Assembly (NCBI GenBank): GCA_028284485.1
Contig: JANQRQ010000290.1
Coordinates: 62,001-126,000 of the forward strand
Direction of reading: 5' to 3'
Source: Planctomycetaceae bacterium
GTDB lineage: Bacteria > Planctomycetota > Planctomycetia > Planctomycetales > Planctomycetaceae
DNA: 64,000 bases
Shown here: piece after piece, positions 45,541 through 53,830 of the stretch
Numbering within the stretch: the stretch's first letter is position 1
How the letters are laid out: each line of letters opens with the position of its first letter
The notes under the pieces: generated by a model
Seen by the model: the letters and a program-made list of their open reading frames with translations, nothing else
What the model was told of the DNA's origin: nothing
The model's database searches: none
Made by a program: the position numbers and the translations under genes

Positions 45541-47091
45541 ATGCCCTCCACGACTCAGCCACTGAGACCTTCAAGGCGGAAAACGTCCAAACCGAGGCGC
45601 CGACTCGTCGTAACACCAGCAGCCCGTGCGCCTCAACGAATCCTCACGTGGTGGACCGGGCGACGAAGTGCCCTCATCGTTTACGGGGTCAGCACGCTGT
45701 TTCACCTTTGTCTGCTTGCGCTCTTGGCATTTATTGCCATCACGGTTCAAAGCGACACGAACGAGATCACCACGATTCTTCCCGCCGTTGACGACGAACC
45801 AATGCTGATTGTCGACGAGCAAAGCTTGCTCTCAGAGCAACTGGCTGTTGCCGGCGATTCGACAGAATCAACCCATGTCAACGTCGACGCGGTCGCCGAT
45901 CTCCCACAACCGTTTGAAGTCGATTTGGAAGATCCCTTCCCTGCAGCCGGCAATCCTCTTGAAGAGTTGCAAGTTGATCTGCAAGCACTGATCGAACCAT
46001 CTGAGAACCAAGCGCGCAACGATTTGACCGGTCGCAGCGAACAGGCTCGGGCCAAACTGCTGGCACGTTTCGGGGGCACCGCGGAAAGCGAAGCAGCGGT
46101 CGCAGCCGGACTGCGCTGGCTGGCCCGCCATCAAAACGAGGACGGAAGCTGGAGTTTTGACCATACGCGCTCGGCATGCACCGGCCTCTGCACGGAACCC
46201 GGAACGCTAAGAACCTGCCAGATGGGCGCCACAGGCATGGCGCTGTTGTGCTTTCTGGGGGCGGGGCAAACGCAGCATGAAGGGAACTACAAGGACCAAG
46301 TACGTCGCGGCATTGAGTACCTGGTGAACAACATGCGAACCGGTCGCGCGGGCGGCGATTTGCGAGGAATGTTCGAAAGAAATTCCGGAATGTACGTTCA
46401 CGCGTTGGCAACCATCGCCTTGTGCGAATCGCTGGCAATGACCGATGACCGAACTCTTCTACGTCCCGCGCAACAAGCCATAAATTTCATCGTCAGATCG
46501 CAGGATGCCCGCGGCGGCGGCTGGCGGTACTTTCCGCAGCAAACCGGCGATACTTCCGTCGTCGGCTGGAAAGTGATGGCCCTCACAAGTGGAAAGATCG
46601 CCGACTTGGCAATCTCTCGACGAACGATTCAGTTAACCACTCGCTTCCTCAACAGCGTGCAACTCGACGGGGGGGCATTGTACGCCTACAACGTCCGCCG
46701 ACCGCAGGCACGACCTTCGACAACAGCGATCGGCCTGTTGTGCCGTATGTACCTCGGCTGGAAAGCTGACAACAAAGCGTTAATTCGCGGTGTCACCTAC
46801 CTGGATCGCCTCGGGCCGTCGCTCGACGACATGTACCACAACTACTACGCGACACAAGTCATGCACCATTGGGGTGGAGAGGAATGGGAACGCTGGAACC
46901 CCAAGATGCGGGAGTTCCTCATTCGAACGCAAAGCCAAGAGGGCCACGCGGAAGGCAGTTGGGCCCCGCGGGATTTGCACGGCGAGCCAGGGGGACGTCT
47001 GTACATGACTTGCCTGTGCATCATGACGCTGGAAGTCTACTACCGCCATTTACCCCTCTATCAGCGGCAGTCGGTCGAGCAGGAGTTCTGA
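45541..47091 (+). CDS. Membrane-anchored terpenoid-cyclase-fold (squalene/prenyltransferase repeat) protein
   Basis: This 516-residue protein has a basic N-terminus (RRKTSKPRRRLVV), one transmembrane helix (about 45-67, VYGVSTLFHLCLLALLAFIA) and an acidic linker (about 75-160). The C-terminal barrel has repeats GLRWLARHQNEDGSWSFDH, FIVRSQDARGGGWRYFP and a QEGHAEGSWAPRD segment. Like the exported protein at 15126-16184 and the DUF4159 protein at 28633-31080, it lacks the DxDD motif of a real cyclase. The likely location is periplasmic face, tethered. I chose the ATG at 45541; a TTG precedes it. Confidence 0.87.
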   Translation: MPSTTQPLRPSRRKTSKPRRRLVVTPAARAPQRILTWWTGRRSALIVYGVSTLFHLCLLALLAFIAITVQSDTNEITTILPAVDDEPMLIVDEQSLLSEQLAVAGDSTESTHVNVDAVADLPQPFEVDLEDPFPAAGNPLEELQVDLQALIEPSENQARNDLTGRSEQARAKLLARFGGTAESEAAVAAGLRWLARHQNEDGSWSFDHTRSACTGLCTEPGTLRTCQMGATGMALLCFLGAGQTQHEGNYKDQVRRGIEYLVNNMRTGRAGGDLRGMFERNSGMYVHALATIALCESLAMTDDRTLLRPAQQAINFIVRSQDARGGGWRYFPQQTGDTSVVGWKVMALTSGKIADLAISRRTIQLTTRFLNSVQLDGGALYAYNVRRPQARPSTTAIGLLCRMYLGWKADNKALIRGVTYLDRLGPSLDDMYHNYYATQVMHHWGGEEWERWNPKMREFLIRTQSQEGHAEGSWAPRDLHGEPGGRLYMTCLCIMTLEVYYRHLPLYQRQSVEQEF

Positions 47092-47293
47092 TCGCCCCCG
47101 ATTTCGCCGAGACTCGGCAAATTCTGCCGCTCGATGACCGGCCGGCCATTCTCCCCGAGCCGCGGGCGACTTCTGGGCGAGTATTGCCGTTGCAGCCCTG
47201 GTTCGTTCCCTATATCTTCCGCCCCCTCATCTCTCTCCATCCCAATTCTCACTTCTAACCACGGCACAGTTTCGCCGAGGCAAATTCTCGCAC

Positions 47294-48214
47294 ATGATCC
47301 GGCTGGGTATCGTCGATTTCGACACATCCCATGCGGTCGAGTTTACGCGCCGATTCAACCATGTCGGTGTCGCAGCTGACCAGTACGTAGAAGGTGCGCG
47401 AGTCGTACTGGGGTATCCTGGCGATTCCGAAATGTCGCCCGAACGAATCCCGGAATTCACCAGACAAGTTGCCGAATGCGGCGTGGAACTGGTCGACGAC
47501 CCCTCGGAAATGATCGGCAAGATTGACGCCGTTTTAATCCATTCACTCTGCGGAGCTCCCCATTTGGAACGAGTCCGACCATTTCTGAGTGCATCAATAC
47601 CGGCCTTCGTCGACAAGCCATTTGCCTGTTCCACCGACGACGCTGCCGAAATGATCAATTTGTCTGCTGAGAAGAACGTCACGCTGTTCAGTTCATCGGC
47701 CTTGAGATACGCACCCGAAATTGAACAAGTCACCGCCTCGAGCTCGCCGGCCGGAGCCATTCATGGGGTACTGACCTACGGACCCGCTAAGCGCGCTGCC
47801 GGTAACCCCGGTCTGTTTCATTACGGAGTTCATCCGACGGAAATGCTGTTCACGCTGATGGGCTCGGGATGTCAGCAGGTCACAACAACATATACAGACG
47901 ACGCCGAAGTTTGCACCGGAGAATGGAACGATGGCCGCATCGCAACGTTGCGCGGCTTACGAACCGGATCGACGGCTTACGGCTTTGTCGCCTTTTGCGA
48001 AACAGGCGTTGTCTCGCAGACTGTTTCAACGCGCTACGTGTATCGCAACTTATGCCAAGCGATTGTCGACGGTTTCGTAACGGGGAAGGCCCCCATTGCA
48101 ATTGAAGAAACCTACGACATTGTGCGATTCATCGCCGCGGCCTTTGAGAGCGAAGAAAGCGGCGGCCGAACCGTCTCACTCGACTCGATCGCCCCAAAGA
48201 TTTCTGAACTGTAA
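47294..48214 (+). CDS. Gfo/Idh/MocA-family oxidoreductase
   Basis: This 306-residue protein begins with a Rossmann segment (IRLGIVDFDTSHAVEF) and has the family substrate-binding motif VDKPFAC, a form of EKPxA. The C-terminal domain contains NPGLFHYGVHPTEMLFTLMG, with histidines at the catalytic place. The glycine-rich loop is unusual (VDFDTSH instead of GxGxxG), so cofactor use is uncertain. Members oxidise or rearrange sugars and inositols with NAD(P). GAGG precedes the ATG by about 12 bases. It stands alone. Confidence 0.85.
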   Translation: MIRLGIVDFDTSHAVEFTRRFNHVGVAADQYVEGARVVLGYPGDSEMSPERIPEFTRQVAECGVELVDDPSEMIGKIDAVLIHSLCGAPHLERVRPFLSASIPAFVDKPFACSTDDAAEMINLSAEKNVTLFSSSALRYAPEIEQVTASSSPAGAIHGVLTYGPAKRAAGNPGLFHYGVHPTEMLFTLMGSGCQQVTTTYTDDAEVCTGEWNDGRIATLRGLRTGSTAYGFVAFCETGVVSQTVSTRYVYRNLCQAIVDGFVTGKAPIAIEETYDIVRFIAAAFESEESGGRTVSLDSIAPKISEL

Positions 48215-48270
48215 TCACCTCCGACTGACTCTACCTTCACCACAAATCCGACAACCACTTCATAATCGAC

Positions 48271-48322
48271 GTAGCTCGCCACAAGCGGGACACTGCGAAG
48301 CCGGCCTATTCTGGCCGCAACC
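48271..48322. repeat. Dispersed repeat, minus-strand copy
   Basis: Read on the reverse strand, 48322-48295 gives ggttgcggccagaata plus 12 bases and matches 52727-52754 at 25 of 28 positions. The rest of the element (48271-48294) diverges. It lies between the Gfo/Idh/MocA gene and the next exported-protein gene. Confidence 0.6.
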
Positions 48323-48396
48323 AATGAGTCAAAGCGTTTCGAAATCTGCCGCGTTCTGCTCAGAATTCGATCATTAATAGTACGGAAAGGTCGACG

Positions 48397-49266
48397 ATGT
48401 TTCATTCCGTCAAGATGATTGGTCCCTCGATCGCAATCCTCGTTTGCACACCCCTCTTTGCAACGGCGCAGGACATTTGCGTATACACGCAGGTCCGCGA
48501 TCTGAGCGGAAACCCCAACAATCCAGAGGCGGCTCCCACCATTTCGCGGTCTCGCACGTTGTTCCATGCCGGTCGGGTTTACGACTACGTCGACGGAGTC
48601 GGCGAGTTAATCGTTTACGATCCCGCACATCAGGAGTTCATTATCGTCGACGGCATTCGCATGCTCGTCACGACAGTTCAGTTCGACGAGATCAAACATC
48701 TGCTTAAGCTCAATCGGCAACGGGCCGGCGAGTATTTGGACCAACTTCGCGAAAAGGGCGACGCGGATTCACTCAAAGCGATCCGTCCGTTGGAATTTCA
48801 GTTGCACCCCGTCTTTAACGAAACGCTCAATCTGCAGGCGAAACCGCCGATTTTGAACTTGAGTAGTGAGTACTTCCAATACTCCATTCGTTGCGTCACC
48901 AATGGATCCCCCGAGTTGGGCGAGAGGTTCGCGCCGGAATCGATTCAGCGATACCTCGAATATGCAGACTGGGTCGCAAGGCTCAACTATGTGCTGCATC
49001 CGCATTTCTTCCCGGAATTGCGGCTGGCAGTCAACGAGAGTCTGCGACGGCGAAACCTGCTACCGATTGCGGTCGACTTGAAGTCGCAGTTCGAGGGCCA
49101 ACATCACCTGCGGGCCGAGCACCGCTTCTACTGGGAACTCGAAGACCAGGACCGCAGTTACATCAACCAATGGGAACGCCTGCTGGTCGACCCGGACTTT
49201 CGGCACGTGTCGTTCAACGAATACCACCGCCGCACGCTGGTCAGCCAGACTTCGATCAAGCGGTAA
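48397..49266 (+). CDS. Exported protein of unknown function
   Basis: This 289-residue protein has a signal peptide (cleavage near FATAQD) and no recognised domain. The N-terminal third is beta-rich and reads ICVYTQVRDLSG, SRTLFHAGRVYDYVDGVGELIVYDPAHQEFIIVD. The rest is helical with several aromatic and histidine residues (YVLHPHFFPELRLAVNE, HHLRAEHRFYWELEDQ). GGAAAGG lies six bases before the ATG. Codon use and length suggest a genuine gene. Family known to me only as planctomycete hypothetical proteins. Confidence 0.78.
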   Translation: MFHSVKMIGPSIAILVCTPLFATAQDICVYTQVRDLSGNPNNPEAAPTISRSRTLFHAGRVYDYVDGVGELIVYDPAHQEFIIVDGIRMLVTTVQFDEIKHLLKLNRQRAGEYLDQLREKGDADSLKAIRPLEFQLHPVFNETLNLQAKPPILNLSSEYFQYSIRCVTNGSPELGERFAPESIQRYLEYADWVARLNYVLHPHFFPELRLAVNESLRRRNLLPIAVDLKSQFEGQHHLRAEHRFYWELEDQDRSYINQWERLLVDPDFRHVSFNEYHRRTLVSQTSIKR

Positions 49267-49463
49267 GACGAAGAAACAAGTCTACCGGTGCTATGTACCA
49301 CAATTCGCAGTCGATGAGGAAAATCTCCTCTCCTGCGGTGCGCCATCGACAAAGGCCGCACGTCGCAAACGCCGTCCGAGTTTTTGACTGCGCGTCCGTC
49401 GCGCGGGTAAAATAGTTGCGAAGAAATGTCTCATCAAAACCGATCCCCGCGGAGCAAGAAAGC

Positions 49464-49715
49464 ATGCAAATGGAGTTACCGGACGATATCATCCAAAGGG
49501 TCAAGCAGCGAGCGGTGAGCGGCGTTTCCGAGGCAGACGTGTTTCGAAAAGGGCTCGATGCATTGGACTGGCAGGACAATGAACGTGCCGCCATTCAAGA
49601 GGGTATTGGCGATATGCAGGCAGGCCACGTCCAGGAATTCGACGAATTTGATCGTGAATTCCGTCAACAGCACGGCATCGCACCGGACGCGTCCAATAGC
49701 AAACCGGTTTGGTAA
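49464..49715 (+). CDS. Antitoxin-like protein without adjacent toxin
   Basis: This 83-residue protein opens with MQMELPDDIIQRVKQRAVSG, resembling ParD/CopG-type antitoxins, and its C-terminal half (AAIQEGIGDMQAGHVQEFDEFDREFRQQHGI) is the toxin-wrapping helix of that group. GGAG precedes the ATG (49464) by 10 bases. A ParE/RelE toxin normally follows but the next gene is a DUF433 protein. It may be a solitary antitoxin, a remnant, or partner of a distant toxin. Confidence 0.65.
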   Translation: MQMELPDDIIQRVKQRAVSGVSEADVFRKGLDALDWQDNERAAIQEGIGDMQAGHVQEFDEFDREFRQQHGIAPDASNSKPVW

Positions 49716-49746
49716 CGAGGACCCATTCCTGTCATTTGAATTCAGT

Positions 49747-49776
49747 TTGGGGTCGTCATCACATTGCTGCTATAAT
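49747..49776 (+). promoter_or_regulatory. Promoter of the DUF433/PIN operon (leaderless)
   Basis: A perfect -10 TATAAT lies at 49771-49776, with a weak -35 (ttgggg, 49747-49752) 18 bases upstream. The DUF433 ATG begins at 49783, about where transcription should start, and there is no Shine-Dalgarno sequence. A leaderless transcript is therefore likely. Confidence 0.55.
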
Positions 49777-49782
49777 TGACAT

Positions 49783-50079
49783 ATGCAAGCCAACACACCC
49801 CAGTATGTCGAAATCCGGAAAAACCGCGCCGGATCCGACCGTCCCTACATCGCCGGTACGCGAGTGCGTGTCCAGGATATCGTGATTGATCATGAACGAT
49901 TTGGGCAATCAGCAGAAGAAATTGCCCAGGGGTTTGACCATGTTTCCATTGCGCAGGTGCATGGAGCCTTGGCTTATTTCTTCGAGAACCGCGATTTCGT
50001 TTGGCAATGTATTCGCGATGACGAGGCCTACGCCGCTTCTGCCCGCGATGGTGTAAGCAAGTCAACCACTCATCAATAA
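49783..50079 (+). CDS. DUF433 antitoxin-like protein
   Basis: This 98-residue protein matches DUF433: RPYIAGTRVRVQDIVIDHERFGQSAEEIAQGFDHVSIAQVHGALAYFFENR, a winged-helix-type sequence. DUF433 proteins pair with DUF5615 PIN-like proteins (VapB45/VapC45-like), the next gene 20 bases downstream. As antitoxins they would bind the toxin and their own promoter. It appears to start at the transcription start. Confidence 0.88.
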   Translation: MQANTPQYVEIRKNRAGSDRPYIAGTRVRVQDIVIDHERFGQSAEEIAQGFDHVSIAQVHGALAYFFENRDFVWQCIRDDEAYAASARDGVSKSTTHQ

Positions 50080-50098
50080 GCTTCGGGCGCGACCTCGC

Positions 50099-50431
50099 AT
50101 GACTCCGCGGTTTCATCTTGATGAGAACTTGACCACACGGATTGCCAAAGCTCTGCTGAAACGCGGTCGCGACTGCACGACCTGTCGCGAAGCCGGATTA
50201 GTTGGCGCCACGGACGAACAACAGTGGCAATATGCGATCCGGGAGCAACGGATCATTATTACCGCCGATCAGGACTTCCTTCGCATGGCCGCCGTCGACA
50301 TGGAACATCCAGGAATAATTTTCTGGACAAAGAGTGCCGACCGCCCATTCGGTCAACTCGTCAAAGCAATTGATGAACTTTGTTATGAGAAATCGGCCGA
50401 AGAATTTCGTGGCACAGTAACCTTCCTGTGA
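50099..50431 (+). CDS. DUF5615 PIN-like toxin
   Basis: This 110-residue protein starts FHLDENLTTRIAKALLKRGRD and contains IITADQDFLRMAA, the Asp-rich motifs of Mut7-C/DUF5615 PIN-like nucleases. Asp8, Glu9 and the TADQDF aspartates form the likely metal site. It would cleave RNA and be neutralised by the DUF433 protein. Gene order antitoxin-toxin with a 19-base gap is classical. The C-terminus is short. Confidence 0.87.
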   Translation: MTPRFHLDENLTTRIAKALLKRGRDCTTCREAGLVGATDEQQWQYAIREQRIIITADQDFLRMAAVDMEHPGIIFWTKSADRPFGQLVKAIDELCYEKSAEEFRGTVTFL

Positions 50432-50471
50432 TTGCGATAAATCCAAAGCTACGACAAGCGTAAGCTGGCGC

Positions 50472-51764
50472 CTAGTCCGGCAAGTCCTGGCCTTTGGTTT
50501 CCGGCAGGAACAGCATCAACACCACGCCGACCAGAAATAGCGTCCCCAACGAGGAAATCGCGACGCGCAGGTCCATCCCGCTCTCTGCCTTCAGCCATCC
50601 CGAAAAGAACAAAACTGGAACAGCCAGCACGCGACCGCCGTTAAAGCAGACACTCGTTCCGGTCGCCCGCAAATGTGTGGGAAACAGCTCCGGAAAGTAG
50701 ATCGCATATCCGGCATGCATGGCCAATGTGAGGAACCCGAACAGCGGCAGGATCCAAATCAATTGCCCATACGTTTGCGGTACAAAACATGTCACAGGAA
50801 CAATGATCAACGCCAACACATGAAAGATGATGAAGGTTGGCCGCCGGCCCAATCGGGCGCAGATGGGACCAAACGACAGCAGACCCAGTCCACCGCCCGC
50901 CGTTTGAACGATTCCATACGCAAATTTCGCCTTTTGCTCTGCAGTGTCGGCATCGACGCCTTCACCGATGAGAAGTTCACGAACCAAATCCTGGCTGGCA
51001 ATCGTCACCGCCCAAAATGTTCCCAAACCGACAGCCGCCAATCCCATTCCCAAAAGTGCCCGCTTCCCCCACGGCTGCGAGAACAACAAATCCTTAAAGC
51101 TGCCCAATTGCGTCCCGCCATCGGAAGTCGCTGCTTGAGACTTTTTCGCCTGCCATTGTTCCGGTTCGCGCACAGACGATCGCACCCACAGAATCAGCAG
51201 CGCGGGCAGAATTCCCACGAGATAGGCGTACCGCCATTGTGCGCCGACCGCCATGCCGGCTAGCGCCGCCATCCATGTTCCTAACACACTTGTGGCGTGA
51301 AATATCCCCGATGCCTGAGCCCGAGCACGCGACGGAAAGACCTCCGCCACCAAGCTCGCCGCCACGGCCCATTCGCCTCCTACTCCCATGGCCACGAGGA
51401 ACCGCAGGCTGGCGACGTGCCACAATTCGGTCGCAAAGTACGTCAGACCCGAAAAGAGTGAATACATCAGAATGGTGATGATCATGATCGGTCGACGGCC
51501 ATACCGGTCGGCCAAAGATCCTGCCGCCAATCCACCGACCGTGCCCCCCAACAGGAAGATCCCCAGGAACATGTCGCCATATTTGGCGACGTCGGCACTT
51601 TCGCCACCGAGGATCTCAGTCAACATTTGGTTGCGCGTGATGTTGAAGATTTGGCCTTCGTAAATGTCAAACGCCCAACCTGCCGACGCGATCGCCAATA
51701 CCAACCATTGATAACGTGTAATGCCGTCGTACCAGGGACGGTTGTCAGTCGGCTCTGTGCTCAC
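50472..51764 (-). CDS. MFS transporter
   Basis: This 430-residue protein has twelve predicted membrane segments and the MFS signature GSLADRYGRRPIMI between segments 2 and 3, with a related GPICARLGRRPTFI between 8 and 9. It starts at a GTG (51764). The layout is that of the SHS/sugar/aromatic acid-proton symporter branch. Substrate cannot be told from sequence. It is 95 bases downstream of the transaldolase-like gene on the same strand, so may carry its substrate. Its C-terminus is short (PETKGQDLPD, the end of MFS sugar porters). Confidence 0.9.
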   Translation of the reverse strand: MSTEPTDNRPWYDGITRYQWLVLAIASAGWAFDIYEGQIFNITRNQMLTEILGGESADVAKYGDMFLGIFLLGGTVGGLAAGSLADRYGRRPIMIITILMYSLFSGLTYFATELWHVASLRFLVAMGVGGEWAVAASLVAEVFPSRARAQASGIFHATSVLGTWMAALAGMAVGAQWRYAYLVGILPALLILWVRSSVREPEQWQAKKSQAATSDGGTQLGSFKDLLFSQPWGKRALLGMGLAAVGLGTFWAVTIASQDLVRELLIGEGVDADTAEQKAKFAYGIVQTAGGGLGLLSFGPICARLGRRPTFIIFHVLALIIVPVTCFVPQTYGQLIWILPLFGFLTLAMHAGYAIYFPELFPTHLRATGTSVCFNGGRVLAVPVLFFSGWLKAESGMDLRVAISSLGTLFLVGVVLMLFLPETKGQDLPD

Positions 51765-51859
51765 TGTTGTTGACCTTTTGTTTTAATAATCGTTATTCAC
51801 TTCCGGGCGGACGGCTCAACGGTGGAACGAATCGCGATCGTGGATGTCTCTCGCCATTA

Positions 51860-52534
51860 TCAGTCCGAAGATTCGTCTTGGGTGATACTATTCCAAGCGT
51901 CTCCGAACACTCGATGTCCCATATCGGTGTATGGATTTGCAAAACTCTCCCGGTAAACGGCAACACCCGCAGTCACGCAATGCGCGCCCGCCAATGCTGC
52001 ATCGGCAATTTGACGGCTGTTACGAATCGCGGCGGCGATGATCTGCGTCGGGTAGCCGAAGTTTTCATACAACAACGAAATCTCGCCAATGAATGTCGAA
52101 ACGTCGTCGCCGTGTGCTTCCTTCCACCCCAAAAAGGGACTGACATACGTCGCCCCGCAGCGTGCCGCGTGCCAGGCTTGTGGCGTCGAGAAAACGAGCG
52201 TCACATTCGTGCGAATGCCATGCTCCGACAATTCCTGGACGGCTCGATATCCCGCTTCTCCGGCTCCGACTTTGATGACAAAGTTTTCGGAAATCTCCGC
52301 TAATCGTACCCCTTCTTCGACGATGGCCGTCCAGTCGGTCAGGTGTGGATCGACTTCGACACTGACCGGTTTTTCCGTTCCGGAAAAGATCTCGCCGATC
52401 TCATCCAAAATATCATTGATCGGCCGACCGGCCGCTGCGACATGACGGGGGTTGGTTGTCAACCCGTCGATGTCCCACATATCGAGGGCTTCGCGAATCT
52501 CGTTCACGTGAGCGCTATCGAGAAACATTCTCAT
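51860..52534 (-). CDS. Transaldolase/fructose-6-phosphate aldolase-family protein
   Basis: This 224-residue protein has a short FSA/TalC-type barrel. Asp6 (MFLDSAHV) and the Schiff-base lysine Lys88 (FVIKVGAG) are in place, and GLTTNPR stands where FSA has GVTTNPS. The IVEEGVRLAEISENFVIK stretch is typical. E. coli FSA cleaves fructose-6-phosphate; the Ser-to-Arg change at the phosphate-side loop suggests a different sugar. The ATG at 52534 follows GGGAG. It is followed by the MFS transporter. Confidence 0.83.
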   Translation of the reverse strand: MRMFLDSAHVNEIREALDMWDIDGLTTNPRHVAAAGRPINDILDEIGEIFSGTEKPVSVEVDPHLTDWTAIVEEGVRLAEISENFVIKVGAGEAGYRAVQELSEHGIRTNVTLVFSTPQAWHAARCGATYVSPFLGWKEAHGDDVSTFIGEISLLYENFGYPTQIIAAAIRNSRQIADAALAGAHCVTAGVAVYRESFANPYTDMGHRVFGDAWNSITQDESSD

Positions 52535-52975
52535 CGCTCTGCACTCCCACTATTTCCAACGCCGATACAGCGCGGTTGACCGCCGCCCGGGAAATGATTG
52601 TCCAAAAAATAATCACGATGCTGACAAACTGTATGCCTGTCCTGCTAGGCGTCGGCACCCTCTGTACGTCTTAACGATCGAAATCTGCACAGGGCGCGAA
52701 AACTTCCGAAATGCGTCGGCTCTTTAGGTTGCGGCCAGAATAAACCGGCCTCGCCGGGTCGCTTGGCGGGCGCTTGCTCGCAGGTCATACTTCAAGACTG
52801 TACCGTTAACATGGCTGCATGTCACCCAGCTTGTTTACCCGGACGCTCGAAATGTCAAGACATCCAACAGCGGTCAAACGCACGCTGTCATGCGTTGGCT
52901 AGCGTTCGATTTGATTCACGCAACAACGCCGGACGGCGATCAGTCCTGATTTTCGATTCTGATCGTGGAGAATGA
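52535..52975. other. Intergenic between divergent genes
   Basis: About 441 bases between the transaldolase-like gene (minus) and the NagB-like gene (plus). It contains the plus-strand copy of the dispersed repeat at 52727-52754. No coding frame was supported. Confidence 0.45.
52727..52782. repeat. Dispersed repeat, plus-strand copy
   Basis: Positions 52727-52754 match the reverse complement of 48322-48295 at 25 of 28 positions (ggttgcggccagaata plus 12 bases). The following bases (52755-52782) diverge. The two copies are 4.4 kb apart in opposite orientation. Confidence 0.6.
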
Positions 52976-53815
52976 ATGAGCAGTCTGTTTCCCGACTACT
53001 TGTCAGTCGAAGCCAAAGACCTCGCCGGCGGTCACAACGTCGCAGTCCACATTCTCGGCGATGCAGAATCGATCGCCCACGATATGTCTCGGAAAATGGC
53101 GGACGTCATTCGCGAACACAATGGCGGAGCCACACTGATCATTCCGGTCGGACCCGTCGACCAATTCCCGCTGCTCGCGAACATCATCAACGAGGAGCGC
53201 CTATCGCTGCGGGATTGCGTGCTGATCAACATGGACGAATACCTGACGGACGACGACGAATGGATTCCCCCCGATCATCCGTTGAGTTTCCGTGGCTATA
53301 TGAATCGCACGTTTTACGATTTAGTCGATCCGGAACTCGCGCCGCCCGCCGAGAATCGCGTCTTTCCCGATCCTCGAGATCCCGATGCCGTCGGCCGGCT
53401 GATCACACAGCGTGGCGGCGTCGACGTCTGCTACGGCGGAATCGGCATCAACGGCCACATGGCTTTTAACGAACCCCCCGAACCCGGTGAAACCGTCAGC
53501 AACGAGGAATTTCGCGCATTGCCGACTCGCGTTTTGTCGCTTTCCCGCGAAACGCGCACCATAAATTCCGTGACTGTCGGCGGCGACATTGCCGTCGTTC
53601 CCCGCCGTTGCATTACCGTCGGCATGCAGGAAATCCTCGCGTCTCGCGCACTGCGGTTCTATTGTAACCGGCCCTGGCAAAGTGGCGTCGTGCGCCGCGT
53701 ATTGCATGGCCCGGTCACAGCAGCGTGTCCAGCATCGTTTTTGCGCACACATCCGGATACGTCGCTGACGATCGCCGACTACGTCGCCCAGCGACCCGAT
53801 ATTCGCCTGCGATGA
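52976..53815 (+). CDS. Divergent NagB-like (glucosamine-6-phosphate deaminase/isomerase superfamily) protein
   Basis: This 279-residue protein aligns with NagB. CVLINMDEYL (Asp87, the general base in NagB) and GGIGINGHMAFNEPPE (His161, Glu166) are present. However Asn159 stands at the position of catalytic Asp141 of the E. coli enzyme, and the phosphate loop GGTPM is replaced by VGPVDQFP. The protein may therefore act on a different or unphosphorylated amino sugar, or isomerise rather than deaminate. GGAG lies five bases before the ATG. A PIG-L deacetylase follows 15 bases later. Known fusion of NagB with PIG-L-type domains in some bacteria supports a functional link. Confidence 0.85.
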   Translation: MSSLFPDYLSVEAKDLAGGHNVAVHILGDAESIAHDMSRKMADVIREHNGGATLIIPVGPVDQFPLLANIINEERLSLRDCVLINMDEYLTDDDEWIPPDHPLSFRGYMNRTFYDLVDPELAPPAENRVFPDPRDPDAVGRLITQRGGVDVCYGGIGINGHMAFNEPPEPGETVSNEEFRALPTRVLSLSRETRTINSVTVGGDIAVVPRRCITVGMQEILASRALRFYCNRPWQSGVVRRVLHGPVTAACPASFLRTHPDTSLTIADYVAQRPDIRLR

Positions 53816-53830
53816 GATGAAAGGTAACTA

